Part shown: piece after piece, positions 34,499-47,406 of the stretch
How positions within the stretch are numbered: position 1 is the stretch's first letter
Layout: every line of letters starts with the position of its first letter
Source of the DNA: Begonia masoniana
Taxonomy: Eukaryota; Streptophyta; Magnoliopsida; Cucurbitales; Begoniaceae
Direction of reading: 5' to 3'
Length of the DNA: 64,000 nt
Assembly (NCBI GenBank): GCA_022432975.1
Contig: CM039502.1
Location: forward strand, 71,136,573-71,200,572
Program-made: the position numbers and the translations under genes
The notes under the pieces: generated by a model
What the model was told of the DNA's origin: nothing
Database searches by the model: none
What the model saw: the letters and a program-made list of their open reading frames with translations, nothing else

Positions 34499-35484
34499 TG
34501 AAAGTTCAAGGTTAGTGACCCGATGTTATAAAGTGTTGTAACACTTTGTGTGACACCGGTTATAAATACGATATAGGACAATATTAAAAATGTGGAAATT
34601 AACGACACAGAAGGTTGTTAACGCAGTTCGGCAATCAGCCTACATCTACGGGGCCACGCCCAGTTATGAAAACATTTCACGAGTTCAAACAAGGTTACAA
34701 GACACTCGGACTAAAACAAAATAAGACTCACTCTTATCTTTGATGCCGCCTCCGTCAACCTTTACTAGTGAAACTGTTTTGCGAGCTCCCCTCGACTTAA
34801 ATGCGACAAGCTCCCCTTGTCGAAGATGACTCCTCCCGGAATCCGTATATGGCAAGCTCCCATTGCCCAAGATAAAGATGGCAATCACAAGAATAAACTC
34901 CTATGACACTGTCTGTGACGCTTGACAATGTCTTAGGATATGATCACCCAGAACATACTTCAACAAACTAGTCTTTGACAAGGCTGAAACAATTAATCAC
35001 ATACACCACACAGAAACGTGGGTGAAGAAATAAAAACGCCCAGATGAATAGAGAAATTCAGCACATACAAATAATAGCGTCGACTTATTTCAACATAAAA
35101 AGAAAAGACTTTTATATCAAACGCAAGGTGCAGATCTGTTTCTCTCACCAATATCTTCTCGAAACAGTCTATACATTCAAAAGATCCTTTCCCACGAAGT
35201 CAGCCTAAGGATCCGAAAAACTCTGCCTAACAGATTTGCCGCTGAGACACTTCCAATGACACTTTAGTAAAGTATCCCAAATAATTAGGAATATGATCCA
35301 TGTTTGTTACGATTCTTTTTTCCACAAATCTTATTTGAATTGACGAAATATTCTGCCAAATATATTCTTCAAAATAGAAGGATAGAATAATATATATTCT
35401 AAAATAATATACTTCCCAAAAATATAACATACCAAAATTAATAGTTTGCCAAAAATATAATACCAACACATATTAGCATTAACA
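34499..35484 (-). repeat. 3-prime LTR of Sirevirus copy 2
   Basis: 986 bp from TGAAAGTTC to GCATTAACA on the plus strand, about 335 bases downstream of the PAL stop. The polypurine tract (CTCCCCCT on the plus strand) abuts it at 35485-35495, and further tracts lie near 35518-35524 and 35544-35550. Confidence 0.92.
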
Positions 35485-35816
35485 ATCTCCCCCTGTGGTA
35501 TTTTTGGCAAAACATAACTCCCCCTGAAGGAGATAATTCAAAACTCCCCCTGAATGAGAAGTTCTTGAAGCAATCCGATCAATATAATGTCATTTCAAAT
35601 AATAGCACCAAAATAAGAAAGATACATAGCATCATAAAAGCAATCAATCTCCAAAAATATTCAATCTCCAACATCACACAAAATACTCGCCCTTTTTGCC
35701 CTAAAAAGACAAAAGGGCAACAAACATTGTCAAGGAAGTCATAGAACCATAGAACCAAACCGGTGCAGAGAATCCAGTAATAGAAAAATAGTGAAAGAAG
35801 TATCATAAACATACAT

Positions 35817-37408
35817 CTAACCAGATAGATCATCGGTAGCTGGATCTTCCGTAGTGACATGTGGTGTAACATGTTCAGGAGATGTGGCTCCAGAGAGTGA
35901 TTTCTTCTGTTCATGACCTTGATCCATTGGATTGCTGGAATTTTTTACAGCAGAATATTGAACAAGTTCATCCAGTAGATCAGATAGAACCTTCTTTCTA
36001 TTTTCCAGATCCTGTAATTCACCTCGAATTATCCGAATAGTACGAGAGATAATGCTATTCTCAACAACATTCTCAGAATCTGCAACATTGTGTAAGTCAT
36101 CCACATGTCCACCTGTACGAAGTTTATGACTAATCCTGATTTCCTCTCGATCCATTGTGAGGCAATCAGACTCACTTAGAGAAATTTGTTGAGCGGATAG
36201 AATACCAAAAATTAAACAAGGAAAAGGTAAGGCATACCTGTCATGCTTCCCACTGATGTGTTTCAGAATCTGGTCAAAGAAAAATTGTCCAATATCGAAT
36301 TGGATTCCAGTCCCAATTTGAAATAAAAGCCTAGCCATTTTCTTGTTGATGCCGGTGGCATGAGAGGAAGGAAGCCAGTTTCTAATTGCTATTTTGTGTA
36401 GAATAGCAAATTTTGCTGAGAGCTGAGAAGCAGGAAAATCTTTAGCCCGTGGCCAGATTGTTCTAACATTTCCTGTAACACAGGAGATTATCTCATCAAA
36501 ATTTGGCGAGAAAGCTGCAGAGTCAGTCCAAAAACTTCCAAGATATGTGTTTATCGAGGATGGACTGAATTCGAATAGAGAACCTCTTAAAAACACATGA
36601 CCAAAATCAGAATGTCCTCACTCATTGATAATTGGACTCAAGTTGCAGTAGAATTCATGAACAATTTGGGCAGAGAAAGGTTTTAATCCTTTGAAGGTCC
36701 TCCCTAGTCCTTGGCTAATAAGTAGATTTACAAGATCCCTGCAACCTTAAAATCCACCATGTGTATGTTTCTTTCACTCGAGAGGTGTTTCTTTGATACA
36801 ATACTCCACAGACTTGCATTGTAAGGTGTTCTAAACCTGTCAAATTCCGCAGGAGATTTAGAGGACTTACTGGAATTTTTGTGAGACATTTTTCGTGACC
36901 CTGCTTTGGGTCTGGTACTGGTAGGCGTGGATATTGGAGTTTTTTCTTTTGATTTCCTTTTACTTGTAGCACATGGCTTAGGAACAGTTTTTCTTGGAAT
37001 ATTGTCCCTCAATCTTGCAGATTTTCTCTGAGAGGGTATATTTTTCTTTGACGCTTTCGAGCAGTCCTTTTCCCTTGACGATAAAGAATGAATTTCAACC
37101 TCACTGTCCCACTCATTGTCAGACGATTCTCGATCAATTTGGGAGGGTGAAACTTTCCTTTTAGAGGGTAATACAATCTTTGAGGGAACCCTTGGAGGTC
37201 CAAAGGAGACTTTCAGATGTGTAAGAGGATCACTACGTTTACTGCACTCTTCGTTGGAGGGTTTGTACTGGCTAATAGGGACTGCATCAATAACATCCAG
37301 AAAGAATTCTTCAGAGGGAACCGATTGCGTACCTGTTCTGTGAAACCGTTTGTGAGATAGATGCTCACTATCAGACGATTCATCACTATAGTCCACTAAG
37401 TTTGCCAT
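35817..37408 (-). pseudogene. Envelope-position ORF of Sirevirus copy 2 (frameshifted)
   Basis: Homologue of the copy 1 ORF at 6950-8545. The N-terminal charged part (37408-36728, beginning MANLVDYSDESSDSEHL) ends shortly after HMVDFK through a frameshift. The globular part with FLRGSLFEFSPSSIN, WPRAKDFPASQL and GINKKMARLLFQIG, and the C-terminal Leu/Glu helix, continues in another frame to 35817. The two copies agree far better in the globular domain than in the linker, suggesting past selection on that domain. Confidence 0.85.
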
Positions 37409-37910
37409 AGATGAGCGGAAATAGAAGCTTGCGAAGACCAGAGAGCACGAAGGCAGAGAGAAGCTTAGCGCGAATTTGAAAACCCGAAGCAGTAAGAAGG
37501 TGAAAAAAAAGGGTTTTCACCAATTTGGGGAAATAACACTAAGAAACTCACAAAATATACTGTAGCAATTTGAGAAATAAACCCAAATATATATCCACAA
37601 ATAACTTCCAACAGATTTGAAAATACATCCAGAATCCCATAAACATATCGTATCTTCCATATTTTCAGAAATTCCGCAAGAAGATTCATAAATATTATGG
37701 AAATAAACCATAATTCCTTACACAAATTGAGAAATAAACTCAATTTGTCACAAAAGAGAACGAACTCTTCATAGAAAATCACATGTATCATGCAGAACAT
37801 TGAAGACTAAGAATAGCAAAGAAATCGCCTATTACAAGTGACCCCCTCCTTTTTTTTTTTTAAATTTATGAATGCAAAAAAAATAAAAGCAAAACTCACA
37901 AGTACTTTCT

Positions 37911-40900
37911 TCAGAGAATACAAAGGCCCAGAGCTGACCTTAGTTCTTCAAATCTCAAGCTATCTAATGCTTTTGTAAAGACATCCACTATTTGTTTTTC
38001 TGTTGTCACATGCTCCAAGATAATAGTTTTGTCTTCAACTAGTGAGCGAATGAAGTGATGTCTGATATCAATATGTTTTGTTCGAGAGTGCTGAACCGGA
38101 TTCTTCGAAATATTGATTGCACTCATATTATCGCAGTAAAGTGTCATAACATTCTGTGCAACATCATAATCTTTCAGCATTTGCTTCATCCAGAGAAGTT
38201 GGGTACAACTACTCCCAGCTGCAATGTATTCTGCATCGGCAGTTGAAAGAGATATCGAATTTTGTTTCTTGCTAAACCATGAAACTAAATTATTTCCCAA
38301 GTAAAAACATCCACCTGATGTACTTTTTCTATCATCAGCACTTCCAGCCCAATCAGCATCACAATACCCTACAAGATTTGCGTTAGTATCAAAAGAATAC
38401 CAGATCCCATAATCGGTCGTCCCGCAGATATATTTTAGAATGCGTTTCACTGACGCTAGGTGTGACGCTTTAGGATTTGCTTGAAAACGAGCGCATAGAC
38501 CAACGCTATAGCAAATATCAGGTCTGCTAGCTGTAAGGTATAAGAGACTTCCAATCATGCTTCTGTATATACGGCTGTCAACAGCAATTTCTTTATCATC
38601 TTTAGATAGTTTTTCATTTGTACCAATCGGAGTTCTTCTTGGACGCCCTTTTTCTAAATTGAATTTCTTTAACATGTTCTTGGCATATTTGCTTTGAGTA
38701 ATAAATATACCTTCTTGTGTTTGTTGAATCTGGAGTCCAAGGAAATAGTTGAGATTTCCTACCATACTCATTTCGAATTCTCCGTTCATTTGGTCAATAA
38801 ATTCGTCTACCATTTTCTGTGACACTGAACCAAAAACGATGTCGTCAACATAAATTTAAGCAAGTAAAAACTGACCTTTATGGTGGCGAATGAAGAGGGT
38901 TTTATCTACTCCCCCTCGCTCATATCCCTTGGACAATAAATACACCGTAAGACGTTCATACCACGCACGTGGAGCTTGTTTAAGACCATATAACGCTTTC
39001 TTCAACTTGTACACATAATCGGGATGATGAGGGTCTTCAAAACCCTTAGGTTGAGCAACATAAACTTTCTCATTGAGATGACCATTGAGGAACGCACTTT
39101 TAACATCCATTTGGTAAAGTTTGAAGCGCATAACACATGCAATGGCTAATAAAAGTCGAATGGATTCGAGGCGAGCAACCGGAGCAAATGTCTCGTCAAA
39201 ATCAACTCCTTCAATTTGTTAATAACCTTGAGCAACCAATCGAGCTTTGTTGCGAATAATGTTTCCATGCTCATCACTTTTGTTCTTGTAGATCCATTTT
39301 GTGCCAATGACATTTGTATCGGGAGGGCAAGGAACTAAGTCCCATACCTGATTTCTAGTGAATTGACCGAGTTCGTCTTGCATAGCATTAATCCAATGTT
39401 CATCAAGAAGAGCTTCGGTGATATTTTTTGGCTCAAACGTTGAAGTGAAACATGCCATGTGGATCATTTCACGATAATTTACTCTAGGCTTATCTCTGGT
39501 TCGAATTCCATCATCTAGTCCTCCAATAATGTCATCTGCAGAATGATTCTTTTGAACACGTGTAGACGGTTGTTGGTTATCAGGAGTAACTTCATCCCCT
39601 GTATTGATTGATGCAAGCTGGTCAGTGACACTGTCTGTGACATTGTCGGGACATTAGCTGAAACGTCGAAATTTTCTGCGGTGGAGTTCTGATATGAGTC
39701 GTCTATAAAAATATCAGCAGATGGCAGTGAATCATCTACACGGACATTTGCAGATTCAATTACACTCCGAGTCCTTTTGTTGTATATCCGATAGGCACGA
39801 CTATTTGTAGAATATTCCAAAAAAGATACCTTCATCACTCTTGGGATCCATTTTCCCTTTATGCTCCTTGTCATTAAGAACAAAACACGTACTCCCAAAA
39901 GGATGAAAATAACTAAGATTTGGAGTTTTACCTTTCCATAATTCATAAGGAGTCATTGTCGTACCACCACGTAGATACACTCAGTTGATAGTGTAGTAAG
40001 CTGTGTTCATAGCTTCAGCCCAAAATTTCTGTGGAACATTATGTTCGTGCAACATTACGCGTGACATTTCTGCTATGGTTCGATTTTTTCGCTCAACGAC
40101 TCCATTCTGTTGAGGAGTTTTTGGTGCAGAGAATTCGTGAGAAATTCCAAGTTGATTGCAGAAATTTTTAAACACAGAGTTCTCAAATTCTCTTCCATGG
40201 TCACTTCGAATTCGTACAATCTTCACAATGATGCAATCTTTCTCTCGCTGAAGCCGTAAACATAAGGCTTTGAAAGCACTAAAAATGTCAGATTTTTCAC
40301 GAAGAAATTCTATCCAAGTGTATCTTGAAAAATCATCAACCACCACATATGCATATCGTTTTTCTCCGAAGCTTTCAACTGCCATCGGACCCATTAAGTC
40401 CATATGTAATAATTCCAGAACACGTTTAGTTCCTGGTGTCTGAGACATTTGGTGTGACACTTTAGTTTGCTTTCCAATTTGACATGGACCACAAACTCTA
40501 TCTTCAGCAACATTTGTTATGGGAACTAATCGTACTGCTCCTTTTGAGATAATTTGTTTTAGTATTCTGAAATTAACATGACCCAACTTGCGATGCCATA
40601 ATGTAGTGTCTTCTATGCTTGATCGAGTGCAAGTAGATAGTGATGAAATGAGATAGCAATTATCAGAAGACCTTATTCCTTCGATGATGCATTTATTTGT
40701 ATGATCCGAGATAACACATTTGTCGCGAGTGAAGTGCACCTTCAGATCTTGATCACACAACTGACTTATGCTGATCAGATTTGCTTTCAAACCCTTTACA
40801 AGAAGAACATTTTCCAGAGAAGGCAGTCCTGGAACGTCTAGTGTTCCCTTTCCAATAACATTTTATGTAACGCCATTTCCAAAAGTTACTTTTCCCAAAC

Positions 40901-42788
40901 CTCCTGATGTGATATTCTTTAAAAATCTTTCATCACCTTTCATATGTCTAGAATATCCACTGTCAAAGTACCATGCATCAACAAATGTTGCTTTTAAAGA
41001 CGTATGAGTAACATTGCATTTAACAACGGCTTTCTTTATCCATTTCTGTTTGGGAAATCTGTATGAAGAGATATATCTAGCAGTACCTTTTCTCAAGTCA
41101 TCAAGATAAACAAAGCAACGAGGACGAATATGACCTTGACGAAAGTAGTAATGGCAAATTGGAATAAATTTGTTACCTTTAACTTTGGGGATATGAAGAT
41201 TGGACTTCACCTGGTAACTGTCTTTAGAGTTTGATTTCTGTTCAGTTTTGTTGATGGATATCGCAACTTTCTTCCCTTTATTTTCAGCATCGATTTTTGA
41301 CATTTTTTGAGACATTGAGCATTCTCCTTTGTAACCAATCCCGGAGATATCATCACATAATCTACTGGCCATTAGGATATCATCAAGAATAGAGGAACCT
41401 GAGTTTAGCATTATGACATTCTTCTTCATGTGATTTAGATCATTCGACAACCGCTCTATCTCATTCTGGCTCGATTTCAGTTTAACTTCCAAATTAGTAA
41501 CATAATCTTGAAGACTTCCATTTTCATTTTTCAGACTTCCAATCTGTCTTCGAAGATGTTGATTTATTTCAACCAATTCTGTCCATTTTTCATAAAACTT
41601 CTTATATTCTTCGATAAGATCTTCTTTAGTAACTTCTTCTGAATCTTCATCGCTATTTTCAGATATACTTTCAGAGACATTTTGAGTTACGCTATCAAAA
41701 CTTGTAGGAATAGCTTTAGCGACAAGTGCCATATTTTGGTTTGAGATTTCATCTTCTTTTTCTGAATCACTCTCACTCCAGGTTTTGTTGAGAGAGGTCT
41801 TTTTATTCTTCAAGGTATTTGCACATTCAGCCTGAATATGTCCAAAACCATCACATTCTCTACATTTAATTCCTCTGTTATTCAAGAATTTACTTGAAGT
41901 TTGATTTTCGTCTTTGGACTTCTTAAAACTTGTAGAGTCATTCTTGGTGTTAGTGACATTTTGCTTGACACCACGATTATTTCTACTAAATTTCTTCAAC
42001 ACTCTGCTGAAATTTCTGGATATCAATGCTAAAGATTCTTCCAGATCATCTTCATTACATTCTTCAGAATTCTGCATCTCTGCTTTTAAAGCCAAGTCTT
42101 TCACCTTCTTTGTTTCCACATTTACATCGAGATTCATCTCAAATGTTCTAAGAGAACCCATCAACTCCTTTAATTTCATTTTGGTGATATCTTTTGCATC
42201 TTCAATTGCAGTAACTTTATAAGCAAACCGTTGGGGGAGAGATCTAAGAGTTTTTCTCACAAGTTTCTCTTCAGATATAGTTTCACCAAGAGCAAAAACT
42301 TCATTGGCAATGTCACAGAGTCTTGCATTAAACTCGGCAATGTTTTCATCATCATGCATCTTCAAGTTCTCAAATTTCGTTGTTAAAAACTGCATTTTTG
42401 ATAGCTTTACTGCTGAAGTGCCTTCATAAGTCGTCTGAAGAATATCCCAAGCCTTTTTAGCAGACTCACATGTAGAAATAAGTCTGAATTGAGTTGGATC
42501 AACACCATTAAAAATAGCATTAAGAGCTTTTGAGTTACTATTTGCTAGAGCATCTTCAGTGACGGACCAGCTTTCTTCAGGTTTGATAGATATGACTCCA
42601 GCTTCGCTTGTGATCGTTGGTGGATCCCAACCTGTTAGAATAGATTTCCAGGCTTTTTCATCAACAGCCTTAATAAAAGCTCTCATTCGAGCTTTCCAAT
42701 AAGCATAATTGTTTCCGTTTAGCAAGGGTGGACGCATTGTTGAATCTCCTTCTTTCATAGAGTCCATCGTAGCAAAAACCAAGATCAA
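37911..42788 (-). pseudogene. Sirevirus copy 2 gag-pol (multiple lesions)
   Basis: Gag, protease, integrase, RT and RNase H in one frame from the ATG near 42788 to 37911, with lesions. The first zinc knuckle is intact (CRECDGFGHIQAEC) but the second has lost a Cys (CHYYFRQGHI). The protease neighbourhood reads FDSGYSRHMKG. Stops are TAA at 40863, TGA at 39981 (context implies CGA), TAA at 39219 and TAA at 38856, just before YVDDIVFGS. Two compensating frameshifts lie between about 39840 and 39640. The A run corresponding to the copy 1 frameshift has four bases here, so integrase is in frame with gag. Confidence 0.92.
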
Positions 42789-42824
42789 GTCCTACGGATC
42801 TCGCCTAAGAAATAGAGACGATCT

Positions 42825-42836
42825 GCTTTGATACCA
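42825..42836 (-). other. Primer-binding site of Sirevirus copy 2
   Basis: On the minus strand TGGTATCAAAGC, one base off the site in copy 1, next to the LTR end at 42839. Confidence 0.85.
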
Positions 42837-42838
42837 AT

Positions 42839-45800
42839 TGAAAGTTCAAGGTTAGTGACCTGATGTTATAAAGTGTTGTAACACTTTGTGTGACACCGGT
42901 TATAAATACGATATAGGACAATATTAAAAATGTAAAAATTAACGACACAGGATGTGACATCCCTAACACTGTACCCAATTTCCGTACTATTTTTTTTATC
43001 CCAATAATTACTTTAAATAAACTCTAAGTGGAAACTAAACCGAAATCGAAACCAGAATCGAAATCGGAATTTAAATCTAACCTTTAAAACACTTAAACAA
43101 TTAAAACTATTTATAAAACAACTTAAAACAATTCTTTTTATCTATTCTTCTTTTATTTTTTTTTTCATACGGGTACTGTTCACGTGAACAGTAAGTTACT
43201 GTTCACGTGAACAGTACACTACTGTTCACCACTGTTCACGTGAACAGTGCACTTGGCATCAATCGCTGCAATGTGCAGCGACTGATCGCTGCAATTGCAG
43301 CGATCACAGGGATCGATCGCTGCACATTGCAGCGATCGCTCGCTGCCATCGCTGCACAATGCAGCGATCGCTCGCAGCCAGCGCCCAGTCGCCACCCTTC
43401 TTCTTTCTTCCCTTCACTTCTTTCTTTTATACAATTTTTATACAATTGCTCTCTGAAATCCGAATTCCAGAGAGCAAACACCAACTTTTCTTTCACCTTC
43501 CCCTGCACACCAAACACTTCAACACATCTCCCATTTCATCCACAATTACCACTAAACGTACAATTTACACATACTCTAAACGCACTTAAACATGTAATAA
43601 AACTTTCTAAAAACGAACGGCGTGGATAGCACTAAAAATCGAGGATATCCGTACCAATCCTAAAACCATTCAAAACATTTCTATAACGTTAAATAAAAGC
43701 TTTAAACCAAAACATTTTCTATATACAATTTACCAAAACATTTGAACCATTGAATAAACCTATAACTACCAGTACCAAGCATCTTATAATGTCTATATAA
43801 CCAACAGCCCAAAACGTCCCAAACCCTCAAAATCTATACATACTGTCCCCACGGGTCAGGTAAGCCTCGACTGCGCCAGCACACCACCGCTGTCATCCCT
43901 CGTCAACTGGACTCCTGCCTCAGGAGGAGGAATCTCATCCTCACCTGTATCCTCATAATCACCTACACCATACAATACGCTATGAGATAAAAATCTCAGT
44001 AAGACTCGTAAATGCAAATGCTATGCTATGAAATGCTATGCTATGCTATGCTATGCAATGCTATGCAATGCTATGCTATGCTATGCACTGTAGGTGTCAC
44101 CGAGATCCTATCCCTCTAACCGGAGAGAGCTCATCCTGCTGGCGGACTACTCTTTCCAGCTAGAGGCGGGGGGTACACGCTTACAACACGTACAGCCGTG
44201 CCTGAGCCCCACCTCGCGTGACCTATAAACTGTATGCCTTTCGGCCTGTATGCCTTTCGGCCCATTTTAACTATATGCCTTACGGCCCATTTTAACTGTA
44301 TGCCTTACGGCCCATTTTAACTGTATGTCTTATGACCCATTTTATTCTTTGCATTAACTTTAAAACATTGTGCAAATTCACTTTCATGCTTTTCTTAAAA
44401 CACGTGATGCATGAACAGTTCTATATCATAAAGCAACAACGTGTACCATCAAGACTATAAATACATAACCTATAACCTATAAAACAACTAAACCTGTCTA
44501 CCCAACCAAAGCAAATAAACATACGCATCTCCAAAACTCCTCGAGACGACATTCGACGTACGATGTAGGCCAATCGGCCAGAGAAGATCACGAGAACTTA
44601 CCTCGTGTCCAAAGCAGCTCAAGCTCCGTCCACGAGCGTTGTTTGTCTGAGGCAAAACATAACGGTCGATGTTAAAACAATTTAAGCTTCTAAACGTCCT
44701 AATTAAAAAAACCTTAACTAAAGAATTTCTTAAAACGTCCAACTTAATTATTCGAAGCATATCGATGAACAATTTACGATTGATACCTCGAAACTACAAT
44801 TTACGAGTTTTTCCCTAAAACCCGAAAATTCTCAAATTTTAACATTCGTCCTAAATCAATCAAATTCGTCCAATAACGTTCAATACGTTCAATATATACT
44901 TTATTACGGCAAACCTATTAATTACAAACCCTAAATCTCGTTTTTAATCGAAAACCTAACGAAAACCCTAAACGTAAAACTCTACGAAACTCGAAGTTTA
45001 ACGTTCTAAAACTTTAGAATCATACCTAGAGTTGCGAGAGGAGGAGGAAACGTGAAGAACCGGAGGAAGAACGGAGGAAAATAGAGGTCGGATCGTTGAA
45101 TTTCATCGTGAGGAGAAGGCTCTGTCGCCAGGAGAAAAAGATGAAGCAGAGAGGATTTGTGCAAGTGTCTGGGAAGAAGAAGGGTTATGTTATTTTAATA
45201 TAATTTTACTTAACAAATTACCATTTTGCCCTTCTTTGATTTTTATATTGATTTCGTCATTCGTTTCGTTAATCGGCTAGTGATTCGGGTTCTCCAAATT
45301 TCCTTATTTCACCAATATGTCCAACTTATTATTTGGGATTTAATAAAACCGTCCGTTCGCAAAACGGACCTCGTTTACTATTTTTACTAAAACGTCATTG
45401 ATATTACGAGAAACGTAATTTCTCGGAATATAGCACTATTACTTTGAAAAATCCCGTAAATTTCTTAAAATTCCTATTAATCGTTAGGATCCTAATGACT
45501 CTTTCTTTTCGTAAAATGGACCTGATTTGACATATTTACTAAAATGCCACTTTATATTAAAATAATAATATCCCATAAAGCGGGGTATTACACAGGAGGT
45601 TGTTAACGCAGTTCGGCAATCAGCCTACATCTACGGGGCCACGCCCAGATATGAAAACATTTCACGAGTTCAAACAAGGTTACAAGACACTCGGACTAAA
45701 ACAAAATAAGACTCCCTCTTATCTTTGATGCCGCCTCCGTCAACCTTTACTAGTGAAACTGTTTTGCGAGCTCCCCTCGACTTAAATGCGACAAGCTCCC

Positions 45801-46469
45801 CTTGTCGAAGATGACTCCTCCCGGAATCCGTATATGGCAAGCTCTCATTGCCCAAGATAAAGATGACAATCACAAGAATAAACTCCTATGACACTGTCTG
45901 TGACGCTTGACAATGTCTTAGGATATGATCACCCAGAACAGGCTTTAACAAACCAGTCTTTGACAAGGCTGAAACAATTAATCACATACACCACACAGAA
46001 ACGTGGGTGAAGAAATAAAGACGCCCAGATGAATAGAGAAATTTAGCACACACAAATAATAGCGTCGACTTATTTCAACATAAAAAGAAAAGACTTTTAT
46101 ATCAAACGCAAGGTGCAGATCTGTTTCTCTCACCAATATCTTCTCGAAACAGTCTATACATTCAAAAGATCCTTTCCCACGAAGTCAGCCTAAGGATCCG
46201 AAAAACTCTGCCTAACAGATTTGCCGCTGAGACACTTCCAATGACATTTTAGTAAAGTATCCCAAATAATTAGGAATATGATCCATATTTGTTACGATTC
46301 CTTTTTCTACAAATCTTATTTGAATTGACGAAATATTCTGCCAAATATATTCTTCAAAATAGAAGGATAGAATAATATATATTCCAAAATAATATACTTC
46401 CCAAAAACATAACATACCAAAATTAATAGTTTGCCAAAAATATAATGCCAACACATAGTAGCATTAACA
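42839..46469 (-). repeat. 5-prime LTR of Sirevirus copy 2, split by a solo LTR
   Basis: LTR pieces 42839-42952 and 45597-46469 add up to 987 bp, matching the 986-bp 3-prime LTR. They are separated by a 2.64 kb insertion plus one copy of its target duplication. The outer end GCATTAACA is followed by TCATT, the element target duplication. Confidence 0.93.
42953..45591 (-). mobile_element. Ty3/gypsy solo LTR nested in the Sirevirus LTR
   Basis: 2639 bp. On the minus strand it starts TGTAATACCCCGC and ends AGGGATGTCACA, the terminal style of Tekay/Del LTRs. A perfect 5-bp target duplication CAGGA flanks it (42948-42952, 45592-45596). There is no PBS, PPT or coding sequence inside, so it is a solo LTR left by LTR-LTR recombination. 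It holds three 18-bp palindromes (43175-43248), GCAGCGATC-type inverted repeats (43255-43380), an ATGCT microsatellite (about 44023-44092) and about five 25-bp units containing TATGCCTTACGGCCCATT (44230-44345). Confidence 0.93.
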
Positions 46470-46474
46470 TCATT

Positions 46475-47280
46475 TTTCCAATTGGTCACACATTTTTGCA
46501 ACATGCTTAGTTGTTACATAAGACGTGGAGAAAACACATTAGCCAACAAGTTGGGTAGGACGAATTTTAGAAATGAATGGAGCATCAAATACTATTATTG
46601 CATAGCCGAGTTCGCTGATTTAACAGGTAAAATATCAATATGTAACATCATAAGTAGTCATCAATGTCATTTCTCACTGACAATATAATGAGTTAAAAAC
46701 TCACCTCATCTTGTTTAACCAGGCTTGAAATTTTTGTTGTAGGGGACTCGTTAAGCTTGGCTCATGGGGCTCGTTAAGTGTCACGGTCCTACTAGCCTGG
46801 ACCTTGACACTAGGTTCGTTAGAATTGACTCATTTAACTTATTAATTTGGCGAGCCAGACTTTTTCAGTGTTGGCTCGGTTCGGTCAATATGTTTGTCAC
46901 TCCTAATTATAAATGATTGACAATTATATATATAACAATATAGTTAGTACGAGTATAATTTACAATGATACAACTGTTAAATATTTATAATGATATTGCA
47001 TGATATTGTTTTATTATGTGATGTCAAATAATATTTTTTTCTAAATACATATCATTTTATATATTAATAAAATAATTTTCTTAATTAAAGACTAATTGTT
47101 ATATTTTGATATTATAATAATAAATAATCGTTATAATTTTAATAATTAAATTTAAAAAAATTATATTATATTCATATAAATTAGAAATATTTACGTATAA
47201 TTGTTTGTTATTTTTGTATCGTTGAAGGATGGATGTGTATTTTTATTATAATATAATTTGTTTTAGAAAATAAAAGAAAT
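46475..47280. other. Intergenic DNA upstream of IDH
   Basis: AT-rich, no gene. A stretch at about 46730-46910 with repeated GGCTCG motifs ending TTGTCACTCCTAA looks like the remnant of one end of a hAT-type MITE, but the other end is not visible. Confidence 0.4.
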
Positions 47281-47285
47281 AAGGC

Positions 47286-47329
47286 GGCCCAAATATGGAC
47301 CCATTAGCTGGACAGCAATTAGAAGCCCA
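47286..47329 (-). promoter_or_regulatory. Two site II elements (TGGGCY) in the IDH promoter
   Basis: TGGGCC (plus-strand 47286-47291) and TGGGCT (47324-47329) lie about 80-120 bases before the IDH ATG. Paired TGGGCY elements bound by TCP factors are established in promoters of plant nuclear genes for mitochondrial proteins. Confidence 0.55.
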
Positions 47330-47406
47330 ACCATCTTTGACTTTTTCCAATTTCGTAGTTGTTTATTTTTAGTTCTGGATTTTTCATTTGCTCTTCGTCG
47401 TCGATC

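Larger units (their letters stand above)
34499..46469 (-). mobile_element. Sirevirus-type copia retrotransposon, copy 2 (decayed, minus strand)
   Basis: Same family as copy 1 (same LTR ends, gag, pol and third ORF) in the opposite orientation, inserted between PAL and IDH. A perfect 5-bp target duplication TCATT flanks it (34494-34498, 46470-46474). The 3-prime LTR is 34499-35484 and the 5-prime LTR is 42839-46469, the latter split by a gypsy solo LTR. Without that insertion the element is about 9.3 kb. LTRs differ at about 23 positions over 986 bp, so it is clearly older than copy 1, in keeping with its stops and frameshifts. Confidence 0.95.

Noticed and set aside
46730..46910. Possible hAT MITE upstream of IDH
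   Set aside because: Only one terminus-like string is visible and no target duplication, so it is only mentioned in the intergenic entry.
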